Origin: Exiguobacterium aurantiacum
GTDB lineage: Bacteria; Bacillota; Bacilli; Exiguobacteriales; Exiguobacteriaceae
Assembly: GCF_001766415.1 (NCBI RefSeq)
Contig: NZ_MKXO01000014.1
Coordinates: 1 to 39,455 of the forward strand
Reading direction: 5' to 3'
Length of the DNA stretch: 39,455 nucleotides
This document shows, in pieces, positions 8,088 through 16,479 of the stretch (positions are counted from its first letter, which is position 1; every line of letters begins with the position of its first letter). The position numbers were made by a program, and so were the translations under genes. The notes beneath the pieces are model-generated. The model ran no database searches. It was not told the origin of the DNA and saw only the letters and a list, made by a program, of their open reading frames with translations.

Positions 8088-8124
8088 ACATCCACTCCAT
8101 TTTGACGGTGTGGATGTTTTTGTT
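8088..8124 (+). terminator. Rho-independent terminator of the kyn operon
   Basis: ACATCCAC (8088-8095) pairs with GTGGATGT (8110-8117), followed by a T-rich tract. Confidence 0.85.
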
Positions 8125-8210
8125 TTATGTGAAAGGAACCATTGACGCTTGAGTTTGCAACTGTTCGGGAATGGATAATCATCGGAAGTATGTAGAAAGG
8201 AGTGTTTTTT

Positions 8211-9197
8211 ATGAAGACGATTTCTTTGGTATTACCTGCCTATAACGAAGAAAAAAACATTCCTCTCCTCTTCGACGCCATCCATGAACAGTTTGACGGC
8301 ACTCCTTATTCTTATGAAATCTTATTCGTGAATGATGCAAGTTCGGATCGTACACTTGATGTAATTAAATATTTGGCAAAGCGTCATCCTGAAGTGCGTT
8401 ACATCTCATTCTCGCGAAATTTCGGGAAGGAAGCAGCCATCCTGGCCGGGTTGCAACACGCGGCGGGGGATGCGACGATTTTGATGGATACCGATTTACA
8501 GCATCCGCCGTCCCTGATTCCGGACATGGTTGCCGGTTTCGAGCAAGGATTTGATCAAGTCATCGCCAAGCGCGACCGAGCCGGCGAAAGCAGGACTCGA
8601 AAACTGGCCTCTCGGACGTATTACAAGCTTATCAACAAAATCGTCGACGTCGAACTCGAGGACGGTGTCGGTGACTTCCGTCTGCTAAGCCGCGAGGCTG
8701 TCGACGCTCTCTTACGAATGAACGAGCATCAACGGTTCTCAAAAGGCTTATTCTCGTGGATCGGCATGGAACAAAAGACGATTACTTATCAAAATGTGCT
8801 CCGTCAAAACGGCGAGACAAAATGGTCGTTTAGCCAACTATTCAATTACGGTGTCGACGGGTTGATCTCTTTCAATTCGAAACCGCTGCGCTTTTGCTTT
8901 TACTCAGGCGTATTGATTTTACTACTGTCGATGCTCTATATTCTGTTGACACTGTTTGACATCATTCAAGACGGTATCGACACACCAGGCTATTTCACGC
9001 TCATCTCAGCCATCCTGTTACTTGGTGGAATCCAGCTCGTCAGCCTCGGGATCATCGGTGAGTACGTCGGTCGCATCTATTTTGAGACGAAACGCCGTCC
9101 GGCCTACTTGATTCAAGAAACTAACATACAAAGGAAGAGTGCGAATGAACAAGAGAAAGGCCGAGTTTATAAGATTCGTCGCCATTGGGGGAATTAA
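8211..9197 (+). CDS. GT2 polyprenyl-phosphate glycosyltransferase (CsbB/GtrB/DPM1-like)
   Basis: A 328-residue enzyme with an N-terminal GT-A fold: LVLPAYNEEKNIP at about 5-17, FVNDASSDRTLD, and MDTDLQHPPSLI containing the Asp-rich metal site. A membrane anchor of two helices (about 225-250 and 265-290) follows. This group transfers a sugar from a nucleotide donor to undecaprenyl phosphate on the inner membrane face. I place the start at the ATG at 8211, eight bases after AAAGGAG; a GTG at 8202 lies inside that site. The following gtrA gene starts within its last 53 bases. Downstream GtrA and YfhO proteins make it the donor-forming part of a three-component glycosylation system. Confidence 0.92.
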   Translation: MKTISLVLPAYNEEKNIPLLFDAIHEQFDGTPYSYEILFVNDASSDRTLDVIKYLAKRHPEVRYISFSRNFGKEAAILAGLQHAAGDATILMDTDLQHPPSLIPDMVAGFEQGFDQVIAKRDRAGESRTRKLASRTYYKLINKIVDVELEDGVGDFRLLSREAVDALLRMNEHQRFSKGLFSWIGMEQKTITYQNVLRQNGETKWSFSQLFNYGVDGLISFNSKPLRFCFYSGVLILLLSMLYILLTLFDIIQDGIDTPGYFTLISAILLLGGIQLVSLGIIGEYVGRIYFETKRRPAYLIQETNIQRKSANEQEKGRVYKIRRHWGN

Positions 9198-9534
9198 TAC
9201 TCTTAACTACTATTTGATTTATATGTTGTTTCATCATCTATGGAACACCAGCTATGGGGTCTCTCATGTGGTGGCATTCACGCTCAGCATGATCGCCTCT
9301 TTCTTTTTGAACAGTTATTTCACGTTCAAAGTCAAACCGACGCTACGGAAATTTTTGCAGTTTCCGTTGACGCAAGTCGTCAACTTCACAGTCACGACGG
9401 TGTGTATTTATTTGCTCGTCGAACAACTGAACGTCTCGACGACGTTTGCCCCGTTGTTTGCCATCTTTATCGCTGTGCCGGCGACGTTCATCGTCACGAG
9501 TAAAATTTTGAAACGTGAGCAATCGACAATATGA
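9145..9534 (+). CDS. GtrA/GtcA-family putative lipid-sugar flippase
   Basis: A 129-residue protein with four membrane helices. FIRFVAIGGINTLNYYLIY at the start and FFLNSYFTFK in the middle are the standard GtrA signatures. GtrA-type proteins are thought to flip undecaprenyl-phosphate-linked sugars to the outside. The ATG at 9145 follows AAAGGAAGAG; a GTG two codons upstream is less likely. The gene starts inside the preceding glycosyltransferase gene and its TGA overlaps the next ATG, so all three are translationally coupled. Confidence 0.93.
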   Translation: MNKRKAEFIRFVAIGGINTLNYYLIYMLFHHLWNTSYGVSHVVAFTLSMIASFFLNSYFTFKVKPTLRKFLQFPLTQVVNFTVTTVCIYLLVEQLNVSTTFAPLFAIFIAVPATFIVTSKILKREQSTI

Positions 9535-12059
9535 GACAGTTCAAACTCATCAGTGTTGCGTTGCTCGTGTCGACCATCGCCCACGCTTTTTTCATCTACT
9601 ATCAATCACAGGGTGGCTTCATCGCCGGACCGAATGACGGCTTATCGCAAATGGTCCCGTTCAAGCATTTCCTTTACGAAACGTTCCATAAAGGGAATCT
9701 CGTCTATGCCGAGGACTTCGGCTTCGGCGGCGGTATCCTCACACAACTCGCTTACTACTTTTCGACGTCAGTCGTATTTTGGCTCTCGGTCGCCGTCGTT
9801 TCCTTATTTGATGTGCTCGGACTCGTCACACCTGACTTGGACATGTGGTTGCGTCTCGCCTTGATTGTGAGCGTCATCCGGCTCGCTGTCGTCATCGTGT
9901 TCGCGACTTATGCGTATCAGTTGTTTAACGTCCGCACACTCCACGCTTTCGTCGGTGCCGTCATTTATGGTGTGTCGGTCATGTACATCCGTCACGTGAC
10001 GTTTTGGGAGTTTTTTGCGGACGGCTTTTTGTGGGTCCCGCTCCTTGTCATCGGTCTCGAACGCATCATCCGAAACGGTCGCGCCGACTTCTTTATTGTT
10101 GTTAGTGCCATCATGCTGATCAATAACTTTTACTTTGCCTACATCAATTTAGTCTTCGTTCTCGTCTATGTCTTGTTCCGACAATTCATTCACCTACCCG
10201 AAGATCGCGTCAGTCGCAAACAGCAATGGCTACTATATTGTGGTTCTGGCATCATTGCCTTGCTCCTTAGTTCGTTTGCGTTCATTCCGGCGACTTATGG
10301 CTTTTTGCAAAATGAGCGACCATCGCTCGAGCATGAGATTCGTTGGATTCAGCTCGACAATTTGTTATACGATAGCAGTCTGCTCATCGTACCGGCCGTC
10401 TTCCTACTGTTCGCTCTTTATCGTCCGCTCTACCGTCACGTCACGTTCCGATTATTTGTGAGCATGAGTCTACTGTTGACCCTACTCCATTTCAGTCCGT
10501 ACGTCGGTAGCTTCTTCAACGGCTTCTCGGCACCGCAATATCGCTGGGAGTATTTGGCGAGCTTCACGATCGGCGGCATGGTTGCTGTCGGCTTGACGCA
10601 TTGGCGCTTCGAAAAAACATCATTTTTCAAGGCAGCCGTCGTAACCGTTTTGGCTTATCTCGGTTTTGGGCTATTCGGTAACGCGCCATGGCCAATCGTG
10701 TTCGGTATGTTTGCCCTCATGATCTTGACCGTCTTATCGTTTTGGCTTAAACCATTGTTGGCTCCGTACCTCATCATCGCGTCTTGTCTCATCGTGTTCA
10801 ACGGTTACACGAAGTTCGCGCTCCACGATATGGCGATCGTCAACACGAACGCGACGTTCGTTACGAGTGAGCAGTACAACAGCGCTGAACAACGGGAACT
10901 CATCGACGTCGTCCGTGAAAAAGCCGGTCCGCTCGAACGCGTGGACTGGATGATACCGTTGCGAAACAATACACCGATCGTCCAGTCGTTCCTTGGGACG
11001 AGCCTATACTCGAGTATTTTGAACGGGAATTTGCTCACATTCTATTGGAGCGACCTTGAAATTGATATGAGACGGGAAAGTGTCAGCCGTTACGGGACAC
11101 TCGGCAACCGTTCGAATTTACATCATGTGCTGTCGACTCCTTATTGGATGCGTGATAAAACAATCGCGAGCGAGGCACCGTACGGCTTCCAACTGCTTGG
11201 CGAAACAGAACGTTACGCCGTTTATGAAAGCGGGACCCGCTTGCCGTTCGTCCGGACGACATCAAACACGTACAATCGTGAAGCGCTTAAAGATGTCTCA
11301 ATATTGACGCGTGAGCAAGCGATGCTGTCGGGTGTCATCTTAGAAGACGGGACCGCAACACCGTCCCCAGCGCAAACGATTACGTTTGTGAGTGCGCCCG
11401 TCAATGCGGTATGGGAAGATGAGACACTCCAAGTCACCGCTGAAGAAGGCGGAGTCGACTTTATTCCGGACGTCCCAGACTCGGCGACGGGTGATTTGTA
11501 CGTCTCGTTCAAGATTCGCAAGCTTGAAGGTGATGGTTTCTTCATCCGGCTTGGGAATTACCGGACGACTCGAAAACCAGAAGCGTCGATTTATCGGACC
11601 AATCTCACTTCGATGACGCTCCGGACACCTCTCAAGAAAAACGTACCGCTCCGTCTACCGGAAGGAACGTATGTACTTGAAGACGTGACGATCGAGTGGG
11701 AAGATTACGCGACACTCGAAGACGCCCTTGAAGAATCGGCTTCTATCCCGGATATTCCGGTCGTTTGGGACGGACCTGACATCGACTTCACGGTTGAAGA
11801 CGCAATCGAAGGGACATATGCCGTCCTCTCTGTTCCGTATGAACGAGGGTGGAAGGCGACTGTGAACGGAGAGCGACGCGACGTCTTGCAAGCAAACTAC
11901 GCGTTCAGCGCCATCGCCCTCGACGAAGGTCGAAACGAGGTCGCGTTGACGTATCGTCCGCCGTTCTTCATCGTCACGACTGCGATGACCCTGCTTGGTC
12001 TCGCCTTGTTCGTCGGTTATCTTCTGTATCTACGCCGCAAAGAGCATCCGTTCACGTGA
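9531..12059 (+). CDS. YfhO-family membrane glycosyltransferase (GT-C type)
   Basis: An 842-residue protein with about 12 hydrophobic helices up to roughly residue 430, a long extracytoplasmic domain (about 440-810), and a final helix near 812-835. The start includes FIAGPNDGLSQMVPFKHF, a region that in YfhO proteins holds catalytic acidic residues facing outside. The C-terminal part contains PYERGWKATVNG, the usual YfhO ending. In B. subtilis, CsbB, a GtcA-type flippase and YfhO together add GlcNAc to lipoteichoic acid. This gene cluster repeats that composition, so decoration of a surface polymer is likely. Sugar and acceptor are not readable. The stop codon lies inside a 34-bp palindrome shared with the convergent regulator. 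Confidence 0.9.
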   Translation: MRQFKLISVALLVSTIAHAFFIYYQSQGGFIAGPNDGLSQMVPFKHFLYETFHKGNLVYAEDFGFGGGILTQLAYYFSTSVVFWLSVAVVSLFDVLGLVTPDLDMWLRLALIVSVIRLAVVIVFATYAYQLFNVRTLHAFVGAVIYGVSVMYIRHVTFWEFFADGFLWVPLLVIGLERIIRNGRADFFIVVSAIMLINNFYFAYINLVFVLVYVLFRQFIHLPEDRVSRKQQWLLYCGSGIIALLLSSFAFIPATYGFLQNERPSLEHEIRWIQLDNLLYDSSLLIVPAVFLLFALYRPLYRHVTFRLFVSMSLLLTLLHFSPYVGSFFNGFSAPQYRWEYLASFTIGGMVAVGLTHWRFEKTSFFKAAVVTVLAYLGFGLFGNAPWPIVFGMFALMILTVLSFWLKPLLAPYLIIASCLIVFNGYTKFALHDMAIVNTNATFVTSEQYNSAEQRELIDVVREKAGPLERVDWMIPLRNNTPIVQSFLGTSLYSSILNGNLLTFYWSDLEIDMRRESVSRYGTLGNRSNLHHVLSTPYWMRDKTIASEAPYGFQLLGETERYAVYESGTRLPFVRTTSNTYNREALKDVSILTREQAMLSGVILEDGTATPSPAQTITFVSAPVNAVWEDETLQVTAEEGGVDFIPDVPDSATGDLYVSFKIRKLEGDGFFIRLGNYRTTRKPEASIYRTNLTSMTLRTPLKKNVPLRLPEGTYVLEDVTIEWEDYATLEDALEESASIPDIPVVWDGPDIDFTVEDAIEGTYAVLSVPYERGWKATVNGERRDVLQANYAFSAIALDEGRNEVALTYRPPFFIVTTAMTLLGLALFVGYLLYLRRKEHPFT

Positions 12060-12075
12060 ACGGATGCTCTTTTTC
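12039..12075. terminator. Bidirectional palindromic terminator between convergent genes
   Basis: A perfect 34-bp palindrome spans 12039-12072, with T-runs on both strands. It contains the stop codons of both yfhO (12057-12059) and the rpiR-like gene (12052-12054). The two reading frames therefore overlap by 8 bases and both proteins end KEHPFT. Confidence 0.93.
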
Positions 12076-12936
12076 TTGCATGATTTCGCTCGAACTTTTC
12101 CGATGATCGAACCGTTTTGAAATTTGAATCTTATATTTAAGATGTTCCTCATAGTCTTTCGCAAACACACCGGCGTATAAGAAATCGAGCAGACAATGGA
12201 TCGAGTCGTTCGAGGTGAAGCTGCCGATTTTCGAGTAGAGACGCTCCCGCGTCGTCAAACGGAGCGTGCAGTCCGCCTCATGCGAGATGGCGTTCTCGCC
12301 GAGGCTCGTAAGCGCGAGCACCGGCACCCGGCGGCTCTTCAAATAAGGAATGAGACCGACCGTATAATCACTCTCACCTGTATAGGAGATGAGGAGCGCG
12401 CACGTCGTTTCATCCGAGTTCGCTGCCTCGAACTCGGCGTCCACCTCACAAAGTGTGACTTGCTTGCCAATGCGATTCATTTTGGACTTGAAGTCGTGGC
12501 AGAGCAGCAAGTTATGAATGATTGAAAAGACTTTAATATGCCGGGCCTCATGTAACATCGTCACGGCTTGCTCGAACGCCTCATGATCTAATAAAGATAG
12601 CGTATCCTCGATTGTCATCTGTTTGAGCGTCGCCATCTTGTTCGCCACAACCATCAAACTATCCCCGTCCGCGAACGGATAGTTGGCATCGATGTTAGAA
12701 AAATGACGGTTCAAGTACTCAATTTCTTCTAAAAATTGTATTTTCAAATCAAGCCAACCTGAAAAATCTAATTTCGTGGCAATTCGACTTAGTATCGATG
12801 GATGCGTGTACGTCGCTTCGGCAATCTGCTTCATCGTTTGGTCATGGATATGCTCGCGTTCGGCGAACAAATAATCGATGACGCCTCGTTCCGACGGTGA
12901 GAACAAATCTTGTTTCAGCTTTTCGGTCAACAACAT
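12052..12936 (-). CDS. MurR/RpiR-family phosphosugar-responsive regulator
   Basis: A 294-residue protein with an N-terminal RpiR helix-turn-helix (about residues 1-75, including QIAEATYTHPSILSRIATKL) and a C-terminal SIS phosphosugar-binding domain (about 120-250, including CALLISYTGESDYTVGLIPYL). I chose the ATG at 12936, which follows GAGAGGAG at good spacing. An upstream in-frame ATG at 13035 would run through the regulatory region. It is divergent from a GH4 6-phospho-glucosidase, so it probably senses a phosphorylated beta-glucoside or its product. An inverted repeat just upstream of its start may be its own operator. Confidence 0.88.
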   Translation of the reverse strand: MLLTEKLKQDLFSPSERGVIDYLFAEREHIHDQTMKQIAEATYTHPSILSRIATKLDFSGWLDLKIQFLEEIEYLNRHFSNIDANYPFADGDSLMVVANKMATLKQMTIEDTLSLLDHEAFEQAVTMLHEARHIKVFSIIHNLLLCHDFKSKMNRIGKQVTLCEVDAEFEAANSDETTCALLISYTGESDYTVGLIPYLKSRRVPVLALTSLGENAISHEADCTLRLTTRERLYSKIGSFTSNDSIHCLLDFLYAGVFAKDYEEHLKYKIQISKRFDHRKSSSEIMQEKEHPFT

Positions 12937-12951
12937 ATCTAGTCTCCTCTC

Positions 12952-12966
12952 GTGAATGAAATTCAC
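12952..12966. promoter_or_regulatory. Inverted repeat GTGAAT-N3-ATTCAC, candidate RpiR operator
   Basis: A perfect 6-3-6 inverted repeat lies 16 bases upstream of the regulator's start codon in the divergent promoter region. RpiR proteins bind as dimers to such repeats. No second copy was noticed near the GH4 gene. Confidence 0.4.
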
Positions 12967-12992
12967 AAAAATCATTCTTTTTTTGTTTTGTT

Positions 12993-13007
12993 TTGTAAAC
13001 GCTTTCG
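12993..13007. promoter_or_regulatory. Candidate cre (CcpA) site
   Basis: TTGTAAACGCTTTCG matches the Bacillus cre consensus WTGNAANCGNWNNCW at every position but the last. It lies between the RpiR-like regulator and the 6-phospho-glucosidase gene, where catabolite repression is expected. Confidence 0.6.
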
Positions 13008-13140
13008 GAGTTGTCTGTAAATCTATTGTGTTCATTTCTCTATATTCTATACTGAAATGGATATGAGGAAATACATCAAGCAGTCAATTCCATTTACACA
13101 CCGCTCAATTTTTTGTGAACTATATGAGGAGGAGATTGAA

Positions 13141-14538
13141 ATGACAACCGGAATCAAACTCGTCACGATCGGTGGCGGCAGTAGCTACACGCCAGAATTG
13201 ATGGAAGGGTTCATCAAGCGTTACGAGGAGTTGCCGATCCGCGAGATGTGGCTCGTCGATATCGAGGCCGGCAAAGAGAAACTCGCCATCGTCGGGCAAA
13301 TGGCGCAGCGGATGTGGGACGCGTCGCCATATGACGTCCAAGTGCATCTCACGCTCGACCGGCGAGAAGCGTTACAAGGCGCCGACTTCGTCACGACCCA
13401 GTTCCGCGTCGGCTTGCTCGATGCCCGGATCAAAGACGAACGGATTCCGCTCTCCTACGGCATGGTTGGGCAAGAGACGAATGGGGCCGGCGGCATCTTG
13501 AAGGCGTTCCGGACCATTCCTGTCATTCTCGACATCGTCGAAGATATGAAACAGCTTTGTCCGAACGCCTGGCTCGTCAACTTCACGAACCCGAGCGGTA
13601 TGGTGACCGACGCCATCATTCGTTACGGGAAGTGGGACAAAGTCATCGGACTTTGCAACGTCCCGGTCAACGCGATGATGGCCGAACCGGAACTGATCGG
13701 CAAGAAACCGGGAGACTTGATTTACTCTTTCGCCGGATTGAATCACTTCCACTGGCACCGCGTGCATGACGTGACTGGTCGTGATGTGACGCGCGACATC
13801 ATCGACAAGATGTATGATGCGGATGCCGGGATTCCGGCCAATATTCACGATATGCCGTTCTTCAAAGAGCAGCTGCATCAGATGAATATGATCCCGTGCG
13901 GCTATCACCGTTACTATTATCGCGCCGAGGAGATGCTCGCCCATATGCTCGAGGAGTACCGAGATCCGGCCGTCGGGACACGGGCCGAACAAGTGAAACA
14001 GACGGAAGCTGAACTGTTCGAACTGTACAAAGACCCACATCTCGACCACAAACCTGAACAACTGTCGAAGCGGGGCGGCGCCCACTACTCGGACGCGGCG
14101 TGTGAGACGATCGCCTCGATCTATGCGAATAAAAACACACACATCGTCGTCTCGACGAAAAATAACGGTGCTGTCCCCGACCTTGCTCCCGACGACGTCG
14201 TCGAAGTGTCCGCCTATATTGGTGCTAACGGCGCGAAACCGATCGCCTTCGGTTCACTCGCACCAGCCGAAAAAGGGTGGCTCCAAGTCATGAAAAACAT
14301 GGAACTGTGCGTCGAAGAAGCAGCTGTGACTGGGAATTACGGACTTGCTCTTCAGGCGTTCATCATCAATCCGCTCATCCCGAGCGGCGAGACCGCGAAA
14401 CGGGTGCTTGATGAACTGCTCATCGCCCATAAAGATCACTTGCCTCAGTTCGCCGACAAAATCGCCGAACTCGAGGCAGACGGTGTGACCGTCAAAGATG
14501 AAGTCGTTCAAGCGCTCCGCCCGATCACACAATCATAA
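13141..14538 (+). CDS. GH4 6-phospho-beta-glucosidase (LicH-like)
   Basis: A 465-residue NAD+- and Mn2+-dependent glycosidase of family GH4. The N-terminal Rossmann motif is VTIGGGSSYTPEL (about 8-20). The metal and substrate motifs NFTNPSGMVTDA, GLCNVP (metal-ligand Cys) and GLNHFHW (metal-ligand His) are intact. The first 60 residues are very close to what I recall of B. subtilis LicH, which cleaves 6-phospho-beta-glucosides such as cellobiose 6-phosphate. The start is set at 13141 behind GAGGAGGAG; an upstream in-frame ATG (13057) would add 28 residues atypical of the family. No PTS permease is adjacent, so the phosphorylated substrate must come from a transporter encoded elsewhere. Confidence 0.9.
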   Translation: MTTGIKLVTIGGGSSYTPELMEGFIKRYEELPIREMWLVDIEAGKEKLAIVGQMAQRMWDASPYDVQVHLTLDRREALQGADFVTTQFRVGLLDARIKDERIPLSYGMVGQETNGAGGILKAFRTIPVILDIVEDMKQLCPNAWLVNFTNPSGMVTDAIIRYGKWDKVIGLCNVPVNAMMAEPELIGKKPGDLIYSFAGLNHFHWHRVHDVTGRDVTRDIIDKMYDADAGIPANIHDMPFFKEQLHQMNMIPCGYHRYYYRAEEMLAHMLEEYRDPAVGTRAEQVKQTEAELFELYKDPHLDHKPEQLSKRGGAHYSDAACETIASIYANKNTHIVVSTKNNGAVPDLAPDDVVEVSAYIGANGAKPIAFGSLAPAEKGWLQVMKNMELCVEEAAVTGNYGLALQAFIINPLIPSGETAKRVLDELLIAHKDHLPQFADKIAELEADGVTVKDEVVQALRPITQS

Positions 14539-14574
14539 AAAACAGCCGGTGCGTCCCATGGACGTACCGGCTGT
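14535..14574 (-). terminator. Terminator of the rbs operon
   Basis: AACAGCCGGT (14541-14550) pairs with ACCGGCTGTT (14565-14574), extended by CGTCC/GGACG. On the reverse strand a T-run follows at once, directly after rbsB. It may also end the GH4 transcript from the other side, but no T-run follows on that strand. Confidence 0.85.
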
Positions 14575-14578
14575 TGCC

Positions 14579-15490
14579 TTATTTGATGAGTTCGAGGTCG
14601 ACCGGAATGTTTTCTTCCACGGTCTCACCTTTCAAGTAGTTGACGGCTGCTTCGACACCGAGTTTTCCGATCTCTGTCGGTTTTTGTGCCACCGTTGCGG
14701 CCATCGTTCCGTCTTCGACAGCCTTGACCGCGTCATCCGTCGCATCGAAACCGATGACTTTGACGTCGCTCAATCCGGCACTGCTCAACGCTTGGACCGC
14801 ACCGAGCGCCATTTCGTCATTGTGCGCGAACACCGCGACGATATCTTTATTGTCTTGGAGAATGTTTTCCATGACCGTTAAGCCTTGGGCCCGGTCAAAG
14901 TTTGCCGATTGTTTGGCCACGACGTCGAGTTTTCCATCGATTGCCTCGTTGAAGCCTTGACCGCGATCGCGTGTGGCCGATGCTCCTGGAATACCTTCTA
15001 ATTCAACGACTTTCCCGCCTTCCCCGACAAGTTCAACCATGTACTCACCAGCGAGCTTCCCGCCGGCGACGTTGTCTGACGCGACGTGGGCGACGACTTC
15101 TCCCGATTCTGCGTTCCGGTCGACCGTGATGACAGGGATACCAGCATCGTTCGCGCTTTGAACAGCGGCTCCGACTGCTTCGGAATCCGTCGGGTTAATC
15201 AAAATCAAATCCATGCCTTTTTGAATCATATCTTCGACGTCGCTCACTTGTTTCGCCGCATCGTTTTGTGCGTCAGCCACAGTGAGTGTCGCATCGAGTT
15301 GCTTCGCCTCTTCTTCAGCTCCATCTTTCAAAGCAACGAAGAACGGGTTGTTCAATGTAGAGATGGAGAGTCCGATCTTAAAGTCCCCATCTTTTGGTTC
15401 TTGTTCCGAACTTGTTCCCGGTTGTTCCGTCGAACAAGCCGCCATCATGACCATTGTCAGTACGAGTAGCCAAGCTGTCCATTTTTTCAT
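14579..15490 (-). CDS. rbsB: Ribose ABC transporter substrate-binding lipoprotein
   Basis: A 303-residue type I periplasmic-binding-fold protein. It is secreted by a lipoprotein signal with lipobox MAAC and lipidation at C19, then tethered to the outer face of the membrane. FKIGLSISTLNNPFFVALKDG opens the mature domain, the standard ribose/LacI-type start, and VIGFDATDDAVKAVEDG is typical of RbsB. It delivers D-ribose to RbsC-RbsA. The ATG at 15490 follows AAAGGGG; an upstream in-frame start at 15535 would put charged residues before the signal peptide. Last gene of rbsRKDACB. Confidence 0.95.
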   Translation of the reverse strand: MKKWTAWLLVLTMVMMAACSTEQPGTSSEQEPKDGDFKIGLSISTLNNPFFVALKDGAEEEAKQLDATLTVADAQNDAAKQVSDVEDMIQKGMDLILINPTDSEAVGAAVQSANDAGIPVITVDRNAESGEVVAHVASDNVAGGKLAGEYMVELVGEGGKVVELEGIPGASATRDRGQGFNEAIDGKLDVVAKQSANFDRAQGLTVMENILQDNKDIVAVFAHNDEMALGAVQALSSAGLSDVKVIGFDATDDAVKAVEDGTMAATVAQKPTEIGKLGVEAAVNYLKGETVEENIPVDLELIK

Positions 15491-15512
15491 CTTCTGTTTC
15501 CCCTTTCGATGA

Positions 15513-16478
15513 TTACGCGTTTTGTTTGCGATCAAGTAGCACCGCGAATAAGATGACGGCCCCTTTGACGACGAGTTGGAAGAACGACGAGACGCCGAGA
15601 AGATTCAAGCCGTTATTCAACGTGCCGATAATTAGAGCGCCAATCAATGTTCCGACAATCCAACCACGTCCCCCGGCTAAACTTGTTCCCCCGAGAACAA
15701 CAGCCGCAATCGCATCAAGCTCGTATGAAGTACCTGCCGTCGGCTGAGCCGAATTGAGACGTGACGTTAAAATGATTCCTGCTAACGCTGCCAACATGCC
15801 TGACAACGAGTAAATCATCACTTTGACTTTATTAACGCCGATACCCATCAGTTTAGAGGCTTCCTCATTACCGCCAATCGCATACGTATGGCGACCGAAC
15901 GTCGTTTTTTTCAAGATGAAGTAGAGTATGCCGAACGCAATCAACATCGTGACCGCCGGCACCGGAATAATCCATAAGTAGCCACGCCCTAACATTTCAA
16001 ACCAAGTTGAGTCCCCTAAACCGGTGATCGGCCGGCCATCCGTGTATACGAGCGTCAGCCCTCGGTAGATGGTCATCGTCGCCAGCGTCGCAATGAACGG
16101 CGCGACTTTTCCGTATGTGATGACGGCTCCGTTAAACGCACCGAGCACGGCACCTGCAATCAATCCGAGCGCGATCGCCATGACAGCGTGTTGACCATCG
16201 ACCATCATCCCGGCGACGAACGCCGAAGAGAGCGCGAGAATCGACCCGACTGATAAATCAATTCCGCCTGTCAATATGACAAACGTCATCCCGAACGCAA
16301 TCAAGGCGTTGATGGAAACTTGCCGCAAGACGTTAAAGATGTTGTTCAACGAGAGAAATCCTGGTTCGAGAGCCGTCACCACAACGATGATAGCAAGTAA
16401 TCCGAACAGTGGACCGAGTTTTTGCCCCCATCCGAGCTTTTGCGGTCGCCCTAGCGCAGCCGTTGCTTTCAATTCCAT
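15513..16478 (-). CDS. rbsC: Ribose ABC transporter permease
   Basis: A 321-residue integral membrane permease with about 8-10 helices. The signature stretch ILTGGIDLSVGSILALSS is present, as is the family-typical AVVLGGTSLAGGRG near the C-terminus. It forms the membrane channel for D-ribose with RbsA as motor. I set the start at the ATG at 16478, behind a GGAGG at spacing 8. A start seven codons upstream would overlap rbsA. Confidence 0.95.
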   Translation of the reverse strand: MELKATAALGRPQKLGWGQKLGPLFGLLAIIVVVTALEPGFLSLNNIFNVLRQVSINALIAFGMTFVILTGGIDLSVGSILALSSAFVAGMMVDGQHAVMAIALGLIAGAVLGAFNGAVITYGKVAPFIATLATMTIYRGLTLVYTDGRPITGLGDSTWFEMLGRGYLWIIPVPAVTMLIAFGILYFILKKTTFGRHTYAIGGNEEASKLMGIGVNKVKVMIYSLSGMLAALAGIILTSRLNSAQPTAGTSYELDAIAAVVLGGTSLAGGRGWIVGTLIGALIIGTLNNGLNLLGVSSFFQLVVKGAVILFAVLLDRKQNA

Positions 16479-16479
16479 A

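Noticed and set aside
13372-14142. Long reverse-strand frame of 256 codons opposite the GH4 gene
   Set aside because: Antisense shadow of a clearly recognisable glycosidase; no ribosome binding site or domain.
14541-14574. Terminator for the GH4 gene on the forward strand
   Set aside because: The T-run lies only on the reverse strand, so it is assigned to the rbs operon; a role for GH4 is possible but not supported.
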